Positions 44,413 through 53,609 of a stretch of DNA of 64,000 nucleotides are shown piece after piece. Under the pieces are notes generated by a model that did no database searches, was not told where the DNA came from, and was given only the letters and a program-made list of their open reading frames with translations. Numbering within the stretch: the stretch's first letter is position 1; each line of letters starts with the position of its first letter. Both the position numbers and the translations under genes were made by a program. Source of the DNA: Hyphomicrobium_A sp964622715 (lineage in GTDB: Bacteria > Pseudomonadota > Alphaproteobacteria > Rhizobiales > Hyphomicrobiaceae); NCBI GenBank assembly GCA_964622715.1, contig CAZURR010000002.1, forward strand, positions 1 to 64,000, written 5' to 3'.

Positions 44413-45033
44413 ATGCCCAAGCCCTCCATAACGCTTCACAAGGATGATCTGCCGGACGGCTTGAGCTTCGGGACAAGCATTGCGATCGATACGGAAACCC
44501 TGGGGCTGAACATCAATCGCGACCGGCTTTGCCTGGTCCAGCTCTCCGCCGGCGACAACAGCGCCCACCTCGTCCAGTTCGACGGCAGCGAATACGCTGC
44601 CCCGCGCCTCAAGGCCCTGCTTACCGACACGTCGATCCTCAAGATCTTCCATTTCGCGCGCTTCGACGTCGCGGTTCTGGAGAAAAACCTCGGCGTTCTA
44701 ACCGGGCCGATTTACTGCACCAAAATCACCTCCAAGCTTGTGCGGACCTACACGGACCGCCACGGTCTCAAGGACTTAGCCGCCGAACTCCTAGGCGTTG
44801 AGTTATCCAAGCAGCAGCAAAGCTCTGATTGGGCCGCCAAGGAGCTGTCCCAGCAACAGCTCGCCTACGCGGCCTCCGACGTTCTCTACCTGCATGCCTT
44901 GAAAGACAAGCTCGACGCCATGCTCGATCGCGATGGTCGGCGCGCGTTTGCCGAGGCGGCATTTAAATTCCTGCCCGTCCGTGCACGCCTCGACCTGGCG
45001 GGCTTTTCCGGTGAGGATATTTTCTCCCATTGA
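44413..45033 (+). CDS. RNase D-like 3'-5' exonuclease (short form)
   Basis: A 206-residue DEDDy exonuclease. The acidic motifs are visible: IAIDTETLGL near residue 27, FHFARFDVAVL near residue 80, and QLAYAASDVLYLHAL with the Tyr/Asp of motif III. It lacks the HRDC domains of full-length RNase D, the common alphaproteobacterial layout. The ATG at 44413 (MPKPSITLHKDD) is preferred over an earlier in-frame start. It likely trims tRNA or other RNA 3' ends. Confidence 0.87.
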   Translation: MPKPSITLHKDDLPDGLSFGTSIAIDTETLGLNINRDRLCLVQLSAGDNSAHLVQFDGSEYAAPRLKALLTDTSILKIFHFARFDVAVLEKNLGVLTGPIYCTKITSKLVRTYTDRHGLKDLAAELLGVELSKQQQSSDWAAKELSQQQLAYAASDVLYLHALKDKLDAMLDRDGRRAFAEAAFKFLPVRARLDLAGFSGEDIFSH

Positions 45034-45174
45034 GGGGCGCGATCACAGCCGGTAAGTGCCCGTGTGGTCTCAGATTTCTAAACTGCCGACCCCTTGAATC
45101 GAGTCCCAATATCACCCCAATTGGCGGCGATTGTGGGCCTTTGAGCCGCCATACGGCATCTTCCGACAGAACCC

Positions 45175-47169
45175 ATGACAACGACGACCGATCTTGAACG
45201 GCATCGCGGACCAGCCCGCACGACCGCCTCCGACTTGTTCGGAAGTGACCGGAAGAAGAATTTTGCGCGCGCGCGCCGGCACTCCCTCGTCGTGCGCACC
45301 CTGCGCTGGTTGCTTCCGCTTGGTGGCGCGGCCGTCATTGTGATTTACGTCCTTTCCGTGATGGAGACCGCCGGTTGGGTGGAAGGTCTGCCTCAGATCG
45401 CCTTGCCAAAAATCATCCCCGAAAACCTCACCATGCAAAACCCTCGCTACGAAGGGTTCAATAAGGATGGCGGCTCTTATGTCGTCACCGCAGACACGGC
45501 CGTTCAGGATTTCGCCGACACGACGCACATCAAGCTCGAAGGCATCAAGGGTGACCTGACTGACGCCCAGAAGGTCAAAACGAACCTCATGGCTACTCGC
45601 GGGGTCTATGATACCAAAGAAGGGGTGCTTGAGCTATTGGACGGCATCGACATCGTGTCTGACAATGGCATGCGCGCCCGTCTGTCGCGCGCAACTATCT
45701 TGACCAAAGAGAACGCCATCACAACCAACGAGCCGGTTGCCGTCGAGATGCCCACGGGCTCGATCCGTTCCAATCGCATGGCGATAAAGACCAAGTCCCG
45801 TGAAATGACCTTCGCCGATTCGGTTCGCTCGCGCCTCGTTTCGCAGAAGAAGGCGAAGCCAAAGGCCGGTACCAAAGCGGCATCCTCGGGCAATCCGCCA
45901 ATCATAAATGCCAGCAACGGCCCGATCGACATTTCCGCCGATCGCTTGGACATCAACGACGCAGCAAAGACTGCGATCTTTTCCGGTGGCGTTCGGGCGG
46001 TACAGGGCGATGCCGCTTTGGAAACGGCGGCACTTCAGGTGAGCTATGACGGAGATGCGGTGCAAGGGGGCGGGATCGCTACAAAGGATGCCTCCTCGGG
46101 CACCAAATTGCGCCGCATCCAATCAACATCCCCGGTCGTCATGACTCGGGCGCCGCAGGAGCGCGTCACCAGCGAGAGCCTCGACTTCGACGCCGTCAAT
46201 GAGATCGCGGTGCTGTCCGGCGATGTGGTGATGACATCAGGCAATGATCGCCGCGCCACGAGCAGTGTTGCGACAATCGATCAGCGCGCGGATACGATTC
46301 TGTTGACGGGCAACGTCGTCATCAAACAGGGGCCTAATGAGCTCAAGGGCGGCAGACTGTTCGTTGAGCGCACGAAGGGCCTCACGCACCTTACGTCTCC
46401 AGCAGGTGCAAACGGGCGGGGCCGCATCACGACGCGTTTCTTCAGTGGCAAAGGCAATACGACAAAGAAGCAGAGCACAACGGCTGCGGTGAAGAACGCA
46501 CTGAAAGCCGGGACCAACTCCGCGACGGGCGTCTTCATGACTGATCCCAAAGCACCCATCGATGTGGAGGCCGACCGGCTCGATGTCGATGACAATGCCA
46601 AGGTGGCAAAATTCCATGGCGATGTGCGCGCCAAGCAGGGTGACTTCGTGGTGCGCACATCTGCCCTTAACGCAACCTACGCCGGCGCCGCAGGTCTAGC
46701 CTTGACGTTCGATGACACCAGCAAAACGGGAAGCAAGGAGCCCGCCGCGCTGACGCGTATCGAAGCGCGCGGAAAAGTCATCGTCACGTCGAAGGAAGGG
46801 CAGAAGGCAGTCGGCGATTGGGCCGTCTTTGATGTCAAAAAGAACATAGTGACGCTGGGGGGCGACGTCATTCTCACGCAGGCAAAGAATATCGTCCGCG
46901 GCACGCGTCTCTCAATCGACATGACAACCGGCAAGAGCGTTATTCAAAACGACCCGGGTGCCTCGTGGATCGGCTCAGTCGCCCCCAGCAGCAAAGAATC
47001 CAGCCGTCGCTTGACCGTGCAAGGTCCTGCTAAGGGTGCTAGGCCGAGCGCCGTATTCTACCCGCAATTTGAGAAGGACAAGACAAAGAAGGGCGCTAAT
47101 TCGGCCGCGAAGCCGAACAATAATGCACCCAATGCCCCAAGCTGGGCGCCACAGCCGACTGCACCCTAA
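45175..47169 (+). CDS. lptC: Fused LptC-LptA-LptA LPS transport bridge protein
   Basis: One 664-residue frame holds three LPS-transport modules. Residues 1-220 are LptC: a cytoplasmic start, one membrane span (residues about 43-62), then the periplasmic beta-jellyroll from ENLTMQNPRYEG to SREMTFADSVRSR. Residues about 249-420 are an LptA/OstA domain beginning PIDISADRLDINDAAKTA. Residues about 460-590 are a second, beginning PIDVEADRLDVDDNAKVA; the two share a clear repeat (ADRLD, GVRA/DVRA, KQGD/VQGD). Lys/Ala/Thr-rich linkers join them and the C-terminus is Pro/Asn-rich. LptC and LptA normally are separate proteins of about 200 residues. lptB and rpoN follow on the same strand, as usual. 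Confidence 0.88.
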   Translation: MTTTTDLERHRGPARTTASDLFGSDRKKNFARARRHSLVVRTLRWLLPLGGAAVIVIYVLSVMETAGWVEGLPQIALPKIIPENLTMQNPRYEGFNKDGGSYVVTADTAVQDFADTTHIKLEGIKGDLTDAQKVKTNLMATRGVYDTKEGVLELLDGIDIVSDNGMRARLSRATILTKENAITTNEPVAVEMPTGSIRSNRMAIKTKSREMTFADSVRSRLVSQKKAKPKAGTKAASSGNPPIINASNGPIDISADRLDINDAAKTAIFSGGVRAVQGDAALETAALQVSYDGDAVQGGGIATKDASSGTKLRRIQSTSPVVMTRAPQERVTSESLDFDAVNEIAVLSGDVVMTSGNDRRATSSVATIDQRADTILLTGNVVIKQGPNELKGGRLFVERTKGLTHLTSPAGANGRGRITTRFFSGKGNTTKKQSTTAAVKNALKAGTNSATGVFMTDPKAPIDVEADRLDVDDNAKVAKFHGDVRAKQGDFVVRTSALNATYAGAAGLALTFDDTSKTGSKEPAALTRIEARGKVIVTSKEGQKAVGDWAVFDVKKNIVTLGGDVILTQAKNIVRGTRLSIDMTTGKSVIQNDPGASWIGSVAPSSKESSRRLTVQGPAKGARPSAVFYPQFEKDKTKKGANSAAKPNNNAPNAPSWAPQPTAP

Positions 47170-47259
47170 GGCCTCACCGCATATTGACACGAGCGGCGAA
47201 GCGCGATCCATGGTGCGGTGGCTGCAGGCCCCACGCGCAAAACCTGAGGTTTTCTAACC

Positions 47260-48084
47260 GTGCCCAAAATTATCCCCTTCGGATCGAAGCTCGATCAAGT
47301 CGCAAGGCAGCAGGGCGCTGCTGCTGTGGAGGGTTCGGAGCAACAATTGGGCGCGCAGGGATGGCTCACCATCCATCACGTGCAAAAGACCTACAAGAAG
47401 CGCATGGTGGTGAGGGGCGTTGGCCTCGCTGTCGGGCGAGGCGAGTCGGTCGGCCTCTTGGGCCCCAACGGCGCCGGCAAGACGACAGTTTTTTACATGA
47501 TCACCGGCCTTGTCCCTGCTGATTCAGGGCGCATCACCATCGACGGCCAAGACGTCACAAATCTTCCGATGTACCGCCGCGCCCGGCTTGGTATCGGTTA
47601 TCTGCCGCAAGAGGCCTCCATCTTCCGGGGTCTTTCGGTTGAGAAGAATATCATGGCTGTGTTGGAGCTAGTGGAGCCTTCGTCGAAGCGGCGCAAGGAG
47701 CAGCTCGACAGTCTGCTTGAGGAATTTCGCATTTCGCATTTGAGAAAGTCACCCTCGATTGCACTGTCGGGCGGCGAGCGGCGGCGCTGCGAGATTGCCC
47801 GCGCACTCGCATCGGGTCCCTCTTTCATGCTGCTGGATGAGCCCTTTGCCGGCATCGACCCCATTGCGGTCGGCGACATTCAAGAACTGGTGCGCCATTT
47901 GACCGAGCGTGGCATTGGCGTATTGATCACCGACCATAACGTTCGCGAAACATTAAGCCTAATTGATCGAGCTTATATCATCTATGATGGTCAAGTTCTG
48001 ACACAAGGTAAGCCTGAAGAAATCATTTCGAACGACGATGTGCGCAGAGTGTACCTTGGCGATATGTTCGCTAATGCGCGCTGA
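47260..48084 (+). CDS. lptB: LPS export ABC transporter ATPase LptB
   Basis: A 274-residue ATPase powering LPS extraction from the inner membrane with LptF and LptG (not in this window). Walker A is LLGPNGAGKTTVFYMITGL, the signature is LSGGERRRCEIARAL and Walker B is FMLLDEPFAGIDP. The LptB-typical ending VRRVYLGDMF is present. An N-terminal extension of about 33 residues precedes the ATPase fold. It starts with GTG, 90 bases after the LptC-LptA fusion gene. Confidence 0.95.
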   Translation: MPKIIPFGSKLDQVARQQGAAAVEGSEQQLGAQGWLTIHHVQKTYKKRMVVRGVGLAVGRGESVGLLGPNGAGKTTVFYMITGLVPADSGRITIDGQDVTNLPMYRRARLGIGYLPQEASIFRGLSVEKNIMAVLELVEPSSKRRKEQLDSLLEEFRISHLRKSPSIALSGGERRRCEIARALASGPSFMLLDEPFAGIDPIAVGDIQELVRHLTERGIGVLITDHNVRETLSLIDRAYIIYDGQVLTQGKPEEIISNDDVRRVYLGDMFANAR

Positions 48085-48136
48085 CCAATTCCGGCTATCA
48101 TAGGGTCAGCTAGGCTTGGACGCGTAGGTTAGGCGC

Positions 48137-49663
48137 ATGGCGCTCTCGACAAAGTTGGAACTGAGGCAGGGCCAGCAGCTGGTGATGACACCCCAGCTGC
48201 AGCAGGCTATCCGTCTTTTGCAACTTTCAAACCTCGAACTGATGGAGTTCGTCGAATCCGAGTTAGAGCACAACCCGCTCCTGGAGCGCGATGAGAACGC
48301 CGAGGGCCCGGTACGCGCCGACGGTGAGCCGCCCGCGGAAGCGAAACTCGATGAACCAGCAGCACCCGCGGATGACAATTGGCTCGATCTTGGCAAGACC
48401 GCAGATCCTGATGGTGCATTTGATTCCGACGATGGGAACGTATTTGATGACGCAGCGCCCGCTGACGCAGGAGGTGACCAGACCGGTTCAGGTTGGGCCT
48501 CGCTGAGTCAACGTGCACAGGGATCGGATGGCGACGTCAACATCGAGGCCTTTGTCGCCAACGAAGTTTCGCTGCGCCAGCACTTGAGCGAGCAGCTTCC
48601 CCTCGTTCTCCACGAGGCCGCCGAAAGAATCATCGGTCAATACATGATCGACATGGTCGATGACGCCGGCTACCTGCCGGCTGATCTTGGCGTGCTCTGT
48701 GAAAAGCTCGGTGCCCCGCCTGACCTCGTGACGCGCGTACTCGCCAGCTTGCAGACACTCGATCCGCCCGGTGTTTTTGCACGCTCGCTTGCCGAATGCC
48801 TCGCACTCCAGCTCAAAGACCAAAATCGCTATGATGCGGTGATCGGAAGTTTTCTGGAGAATCTGCATCTTCTCGCTAGCCACGATCTTTCCGGACTGCG
48901 CAAAGCGGTCGGTGTGGAAATGGACGAGTTGGCCGAGATCATCGCGGAGGCTAGGCGGCTAAACCCGAAGCCGGGCCTGAAATTTGGCTCTGTCCAAGTG
49001 CAGCCCGTCGTGCCAGACGTGCACGTTCGCTCCGCGCCCAACGGCAGCTGGATTATCGAACTCAACAGCGACACGCTGCCCCGTGTGCTCGTCAACCGAA
49101 GCTATCTGGTGCGCGTATCGAAGACGGCTTCGCACGACGACCGTAACTATCTCATCGACTGCCTGCAGACCGCCAATTGGCTGGTCAAAAGCCTCGATCA
49201 ACGTGCGCGCACAATTCTCAAGGTTGCCGAGGAAATCGTGCGCCAGCAGGACGGCTTCTTCACCTACGGCATCCAGTACCTGCGACCGCTGAATCTTAAG
49301 ACAGTCGCCGATGCCATTTCGATGCACGAGTCGACTGTGTCCCGCGTCACGTCCAATAAGTACATGGCCACGCCGCGCGGCATCTTTGAGTTGAAGTACT
49401 TCTTCACCTCGGCAATCGCCTCCGCCTGTGAGGGCGAGTCACACTCTTCTGAAGCTGTCCGGCATCGAATCAGGCAGATGATCGATGGCGAAACACCAAC
49501 AACCGTTCTCTCGGACGACAAGATTGTTGAAAAGCTCAAGACCGATGGAATCGACATCGCGCGGCGCACAGTGGCGAAATACCGCGAGGCAATGCGAATC
49601 CCCTCGTCCGTGCAGCGCCGTCGCGACAAACGCTTGTCGGAGCGCCTTGGGCGCCCATCCTAA
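48137..49663 (+). CDS. rpoN: RNA polymerase sigma-54 factor
   Basis: A 508-residue sigma-54. The Gln-rich activator-contacting region I opens the protein (LELRQGQQLVMTPQLQQAIR), followed by an acidic region II (about residues 75-125). The core-binding and DNA-binding domains follow. The helix-turn-helix reads VADAISMHESTVSRVTSNKY, and the RpoN box near the C-terminus is ARRTVAKYREAM. It directs -24/-12 promoters for nitrogen and related genes. It lies 52 bases after lptB. Confidence 0.97.
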   Translation: MALSTKLELRQGQQLVMTPQLQQAIRLLQLSNLELMEFVESELEHNPLLERDENAEGPVRADGEPPAEAKLDEPAAPADDNWLDLGKTADPDGAFDSDDGNVFDDAAPADAGGDQTGSGWASLSQRAQGSDGDVNIEAFVANEVSLRQHLSEQLPLVLHEAAERIIGQYMIDMVDDAGYLPADLGVLCEKLGAPPDLVTRVLASLQTLDPPGVFARSLAECLALQLKDQNRYDAVIGSFLENLHLLASHDLSGLRKAVGVEMDELAEIIAEARRLNPKPGLKFGSVQVQPVVPDVHVRSAPNGSWIIELNSDTLPRVLVNRSYLVRVSKTASHDDRNYLIDCLQTANWLVKSLDQRARTILKVAEEIVRQQDGFFTYGIQYLRPLNLKTVADAISMHESTVSRVTSNKYMATPRGIFELKYFFTSAIASACEGESHSSEAVRHRIRQMIDGETPTTVLSDDKIVEKLKTDGIDIARRTVAKYREAMRIPSSVQRRRDKRLSERLGRPS

Positions 49664-50233
49664 GCCAAGAATAGAGGGAGCACGCACTATTTGGGCTTGT
49701 TTGTCCCCTTGCGGTGCAATATTAGGGCCACCATCTTGGAATTTGGCGCTAGATTATCCGAATCCCGGCGCAGCAGCCTGGAGACGTAAAACGGGGGATT
49801 TCTTGCACCAACTGCTTGATTTACCTCAGTGGCGGCCTTGTTCTAGTGGAGTTTAGGGGGAAGGGTGCCTCATATCTTCAAGCGCGGGGACAGCGCTCTC
49901 CCGCCCAAAGACGTGCATCTGGCCTAACAGGCGGCACAGGCAGCACGACCATGGGAGCGCAGTAAGTTTAGCGTCAGCGAGTTTGTCAGGCTTTTCGACC
50001 TTTGGGCTGCCACTTTTTTGGTTTTTCACAGTGCCTCTAACGGTGATTTGAACGTTGCCTATCAGCACCCAAACGGGACTATCAGCTGGAATGGCACCGG
50101 CTCACGCGCAGTAGGCAAAACCGACGGTGCAAATGCGGCAGTTACGGATTGAGGGAAGAGTTCCGAGCACCAGCCTTGTCGCTGGAGACATTTCAAGATC
50201 GGCAACTCTGTTAGACCGAGAGGGACGCGACTC
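49664..50233. other. rpoN-ptsN intergenic region lacking an intact hpf
   Basis: 570 bases where related genomes carry the ribosome hibernation gene hpf. The first 260 bases contain no recognisable coding sequence in any frame. The second half contains a fragment resembling the HPF C-terminal domain, annotated separately. The ptsN promoter must lie here or upstream. Confidence 0.7.
49964..50152 (+). pseudogene. Remnant of hpf (C-terminal S30AE_C domain)
   Basis: In the frame ending at the TGA of 50150-50152, translation gives SVSEFVRLFDL, then LVFHSASNGDLNVAYQHPNG and TISWNGTG. This aligns with the end of long HPF proteins, where the family pattern is SVSEAVxxLDL, LVFRxAxxGxLNVVYRRPDG and NIGW. 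There is an in-frame stop at 49925-49927 and no usable start codon after it. The N-terminal S30AE domain is not found upstream in any frame. The position, between rpoN and ptsN, is the standard one for hpf. The similarity was judged by eye. Confidence 0.6.
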
Positions 50234-50701
50234 ATGATGGATCTGCATGATCTGCTGACTCCCGATGGGATTATTGCGTCGCTCAAGGCGACGAGCAAGA
50301 AGGACACGTTGCAGGAACTTGCGGGGGTTGCAGCCCAAAAAACTGGGCTCGACGCGCGCGAGATCTTTAACACGCTCCTGCAGCGCGAACGCTTGGGCTC
50401 GACCGGTCTAGGTCGCGGGATCGCCATTCCCCATGTGAAGCTCAGCACGCTTCATGGAATCATCTGTCTCTTTGCGCGGTTGGAAGAGCCGATCGAGTAT
50501 GAATCCCTTGATGGCGAACCGGTCGATCTCGTGTTCATGCTACTCGCACCAGAGAACGCGAGCGGCGATCACTTAAAGGCACTGGCGCGCATCTCGCGCT
50601 TGGTACGCGAACCTTTGATCCTCGATGAGTTGCGTAACGCGCCCGACGCTGCCGCGCTACACTCCGCGCTGACCGTGATCATGCCTTCGCACGCAGCTTA
50701 A
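50234..50701 (+). CDS. ptsN: PTS IIA-like nitrogen regulatory protein
   Basis: A 155-residue EIIA-Ntr protein, the output of the nitrogen phosphotransferase system, which regulates potassium transport and other processes by its phosphorylation state. The phosphorylated histidine is in GRGIAIPHVKL near residue 67. The EEPIEYESLDGEPVDLVFML and GDHLKALARISRL segments are characteristic. It starts at ATG 50234 and converges on uppP eight bases away. Confidence 0.95.
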   Translation: MMDLHDLLTPDGIIASLKATSKKDTLQELAGVAAQKTGLDAREIFNTLLQRERLGSTGLGRGIAIPHVKLSTLHGIICLFARLEEPIEYESLDGEPVDLVFMLLAPENASGDHLKALARISRLVREPLILDELRNAPDAAALHSALTVIMPSHAA

Positions 50702-50708
50702 GCCTTTC

Positions 50709-51542
50709 TTACAAGGTAGCTGCCGGAGCGGGGCAACCGCCCGTGTCGCCAAAAGCGAGCATGGCTCCAAGCGCAATGCCCCCCACAATGATGCGCCACC
50801 ACCCGAACAGCGCGAAACCGTGGCGGCTCACGTAGTTGAGCAGATGACGCACGACGAACACGGCAGCAATGAAGGCCGTGACGAAACCTATCGCGATGTT
50901 TGCGACGTCTGTGGGCTGCAGGATGGACCAGTTCTTATAGAGGTCGTAGGCAAACGCCCCTGTCATAGTCGGCATGGCGAGAAAGAATGTGAACTCGGCA
51001 GCCGAACGCTTGTCAGTGCCCATCATCATCGCACCGACAATGGTTGCACCTGATCGCGAGACTCCCGGGATCAGCGCCAGGCATTGAAAGAGGCCGATCT
51101 TGAAGCAGAGCGCCGGCGGATAGGTCATTACTTCGGTGTAGCGCACGTCGAAGTTTAATCGGTCGACGATGAGCAGGATGACGCCCCCGATAATGAGCAT
51201 TGAGGCTATGAGCACGGGCGTTTCGAATAGGACGCCCTTGATGAAGTCGTGGGCACTGGCCCCCAAGACGGCGGCAGGCAGGAAGGCCAGCAAGATGCCA
51301 ATGACGAAGCGGCGCGCACCAGGATCATGGGGAAGCGCAACCGCAATCCGCGTCAGCTTGACGGCATAGACGCTCAAGATCGCCAAAATTGCGCCGAGCT
51401 GGATCAGCACCTCGAAGGTCTTGCCGGGCGTGCAGATATCGAGGAAATGCTCTGTGAGCAGCAAGTGCCCGGTCGACGAAACGGGCAGGAACTCGGTCAC
51501 GCCTTCAATGAGGCCGAGCAGGATTATTTGCCAGGTCGGCAT
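50709..51542 (-). CDS. uppP: Undecaprenyl-diphosphate phosphatase
   Basis: A 277-residue membrane enzyme (BacA/UppP) that recycles undecaprenyl diphosphate to the monophosphate carrier for peptidoglycan and polysaccharide synthesis. The active-site loops are EGVTEFLPVSSTGHLLL near residue 14 and ALIPGVSRSGATIVGAMMMG near residue 160. About eight hydrophobic segments are visible. Length is typical. Confidence 0.95.
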   Translation of the reverse strand: MPTWQIILLGLIEGVTEFLPVSSTGHLLLTEHFLDICTPGKTFEVLIQLGAILAILSVYAVKLTRIAVALPHDPGARRFVIGILLAFLPAAVLGASAHDFIKGVLFETPVLIASMLIIGGVILLIVDRLNFDVRYTEVMTYPPALCFKIGLFQCLALIPGVSRSGATIVGAMMMGTDKRSAAEFTFFLAMPTMTGAFAYDLYKNWSILQPTDVANIAIGFVTAFIAAVFVVRHLLNYVSRHGFALFGWWRIIVGGIALGAMLAFGDTGGCPAPAATL

Positions 51543-51766
51543 TGGCGTTCTCTATGTTCCTGGTATTTCGGTTGGATGGGTTACCGGGCAGACTGCGATG
51601 CTTAGCAGGATTTTGTCGCACTTTGTGCTACATCCGCGCAACACGGGGCAAGCGTCATTGCATTGGCTTCCAGGAGGCCATCTTGACGAATCACCAGTTG
51701 GCCCACGTGCTGAGCCCGAAAATGCAATTTGACGTAGGGAATTGAGCGGGGAATCCCGGTCCAGAT

Positions 51767-52462
51767 ATGCACAAGCTCATCCACTTTCAGCTCTGTCCAT
51801 TCTCGCGGGCCATCCGCATCGCGATGGCTGAGCTTGGGCTTGAGATCGAGCTTGCCGTCGAGCACCCATGGGAATGGCAGCCGGCATTTCTCGAACTGAA
51901 CCCGGCCGGCGAGCTTCCCGTACTTCAGATTGAGGGCGGCCCGGCTCTGTGTGGCGCCTACGCAATCTCCGAGTACCTTTCCGAGGAGATCGCGGAAAGC
52001 CAACCTGAGCGCAGCACCGTCCCGCTGTTTCCAGGAAACCGCGACGAGCGGGCTGAAGTCCGCCGCCTGGCGGACTGGTTCAATGGCAAGTTCAATCGCG
52101 AAGTCACGCACGAACTCTTGAATGAAAAGGTTTATGCTCGCTATTCTCCTGGCGCTTTCGCGACACCCAACGCCGAAATCCTCCGCGCCATTCGCACCAA
52201 CCTGCGTTACCATATGAGCTACGTAAACCATTTGGCGCATCAGCGAAGCTGGCTCGCGGGCGATGAACTGTCGTTTGCCGACTTTGCAGCGGCTGCACAG
52301 CTTTCGTCAGCCGACTATCTGGGCGAGGTGCCTTGGGAGGAGTTTGGCGTGGCGAAAGTCTGGTATGCGCGCATCAAGTCGCGACGCGCATTTCGCACGA
52401 TCCTGATCGACCGCATACCTGGCATCTGGCCGCCGGCGCACTATGCCGATCTTGATTTCTGA
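51767..52462 (+). CDS. fzlA: FzlA-like glutathione S-transferase fold protein
   Basis: A 231-residue GST-fold protein. The thioredoxin-like half starts HKLIHFQLCPFSRAIRIAM, with NPAGELPVLQIEGG; the helical half has VRRLADWFNGKFNREVTHEL and SWLAGDELSFADFAAAAQLS. The C-terminus PPAHYADLDF is diagnostic of FzlA, known from Caulobacter as an FtsZ-binding protein needed for division-site constriction. The fzlA-queG-SDR order seen here supports the call. It overlaps the longest queG frame; I place the queG start after it. Confidence 0.85.
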   Translation: MHKLIHFQLCPFSRAIRIAMAELGLEIELAVEHPWEWQPAFLELNPAGELPVLQIEGGPALCGAYAISEYLSEEIAESQPERSTVPLFPGNRDERAEVRRLADWFNGKFNREVTHELLNEKVYARYSPGAFATPNAEILRAIRTNLRYHMSYVNHLAHQRSWLAGDELSFADFAAAAQLSSADYLGEVPWEEFGVAKVWYARIKSRRAFRTILIDRIPGIWPPAHYADLDF

Positions 52463-52484
52463 TAGCGGCATTAGAGGACCAACC

Positions 52485-53609
52485 GTGACCGCCGACGTCA
52501 AAGAAATGCTCGTCCGCCAAGCAAAGGCTTTGGGATTTGATGCCGTCCGCGTCACGACACCAGACGCCATCGCAGACGCCGGGCGTCACCTCATGGAATT
52601 CCTAGGCTCTGGTCGCCACGGGGACATGGCATGGATGGAAACGACCGCAGAGCGGCGGCGCGATCCGTCCGCCCTCTGGCCTGACGCGCGCTCGGTTGTC
52701 ATGCTGGCCATGAGCTATGCGCCGGCAGGAGACCCGCTCGCCGCGCTCGCTGACCCAACGCGCGGAGCTATCTCGGTCTATGCGCAAGGTATAGACTACC
52801 ACGACATCCTCAAGTCGAAGCTTAAGTCGCTCGCTGCAAGCCTGGCCGCCAAAAGTGGCGCGGGAGTCAAGGTCTTCGTCGACACCGCACCCATAATGGA
52901 AAAGCCGTTGGCCGCCGCAGCTGGGGTCGGCTGGCAAGGCAAGCACACCAACCTGGTCTCGCGCGAGCATGGCTCTTGGCTCTTTCTGGGCGCCGTCCTC
53001 ACGACCGCAGAGCTTTCGCCCGATCAATCGGAGATCGATCTTTGCGGCAGTTGCCGGCGCTGCCTGGACGTCTGCCCAACGGCGGCATTCCCCGCCCCGT
53101 ACGTGTTGGACGCGCGCCGCTGCCTCGCCTATCTTAGCATCGAGCACAAAGGGCACATTCCCGAAGAATTTCGCAAGCCCATGGGCAATCGCATATTTGG
53201 CTGCGATGATTGCCTTGCGGTTTGTCCGTGGAACAAGTTCGCAGCATCCGCACGCGAGGCGCGATTTCATGCGCGTACCGAAACGGACAACCCTCCGCTC
53301 GCCGATTTGCTCACCCTTGACGACCGCGCCTTTCGTAGCCGCTTCAAAGGCACGCCCATCAAGCGCACGGGACGCGATCGTTTCGTGAGAAATGTGCTGA
53401 TTGCCGCTAGCAATTCTGGCGATACGAGTCTGCTGCCAAAGGTGGAAGCACTTCTTGATGACGACTCACCACTGGTGCGCGCAATGGCCGTGTGGGCCTT
53501 GCGCCAACTGACGTTGGAAGACGTGGGAGAGCCGCTCAAGCACCGCCATTTGGCACGTGAAGGGGATGCAAACGTACGCGCGGAATGGCAGGCCGCCTCT
53601 GCGCCATGA
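52485..53609 (+). CDS. queG: Epoxyqueuosine reductase
   Basis: A 374-residue cobalamin- and iron-sulfur-dependent enzyme of the last step of queuosine tRNA modification. The N-terminal domain has SGRHGDMAWMET and KVFVDTAPIMEKPLAAAAG. The two 4Fe-4S clusters are in CGSCRRCLDVCP and CDDCLAVCPWNKF. The C-terminal part holds HEAT-like repeats (SLLPKVEALLDDDSPLVRAM). The GTG at 52485 is preceded by AGAGGA and is preferred over an ATG at 52443 inside fzlA. Confidence 0.94.
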   Translation: MTADVKEMLVRQAKALGFDAVRVTTPDAIADAGRHLMEFLGSGRHGDMAWMETTAERRRDPSALWPDARSVVMLAMSYAPAGDPLAALADPTRGAISVYAQGIDYHDILKSKLKSLAASLAAKSGAGVKVFVDTAPIMEKPLAAAAGVGWQGKHTNLVSREHGSWLFLGAVLTTAELSPDQSEIDLCGSCRRCLDVCPTAAFPAPYVLDARRCLAYLSIEHKGHIPEEFRKPMGNRIFGCDDCLAVCPWNKFAASAREARFHARTETDNPPLADLLTLDDRAFRSRFKGTPIKRTGRDRFVRNVLIAASNSGDTSLLPKVEALLDDDSPLVRAMAVWALRQLTLEDVGEPLKHRHLAREGDANVRAEWQAASAP

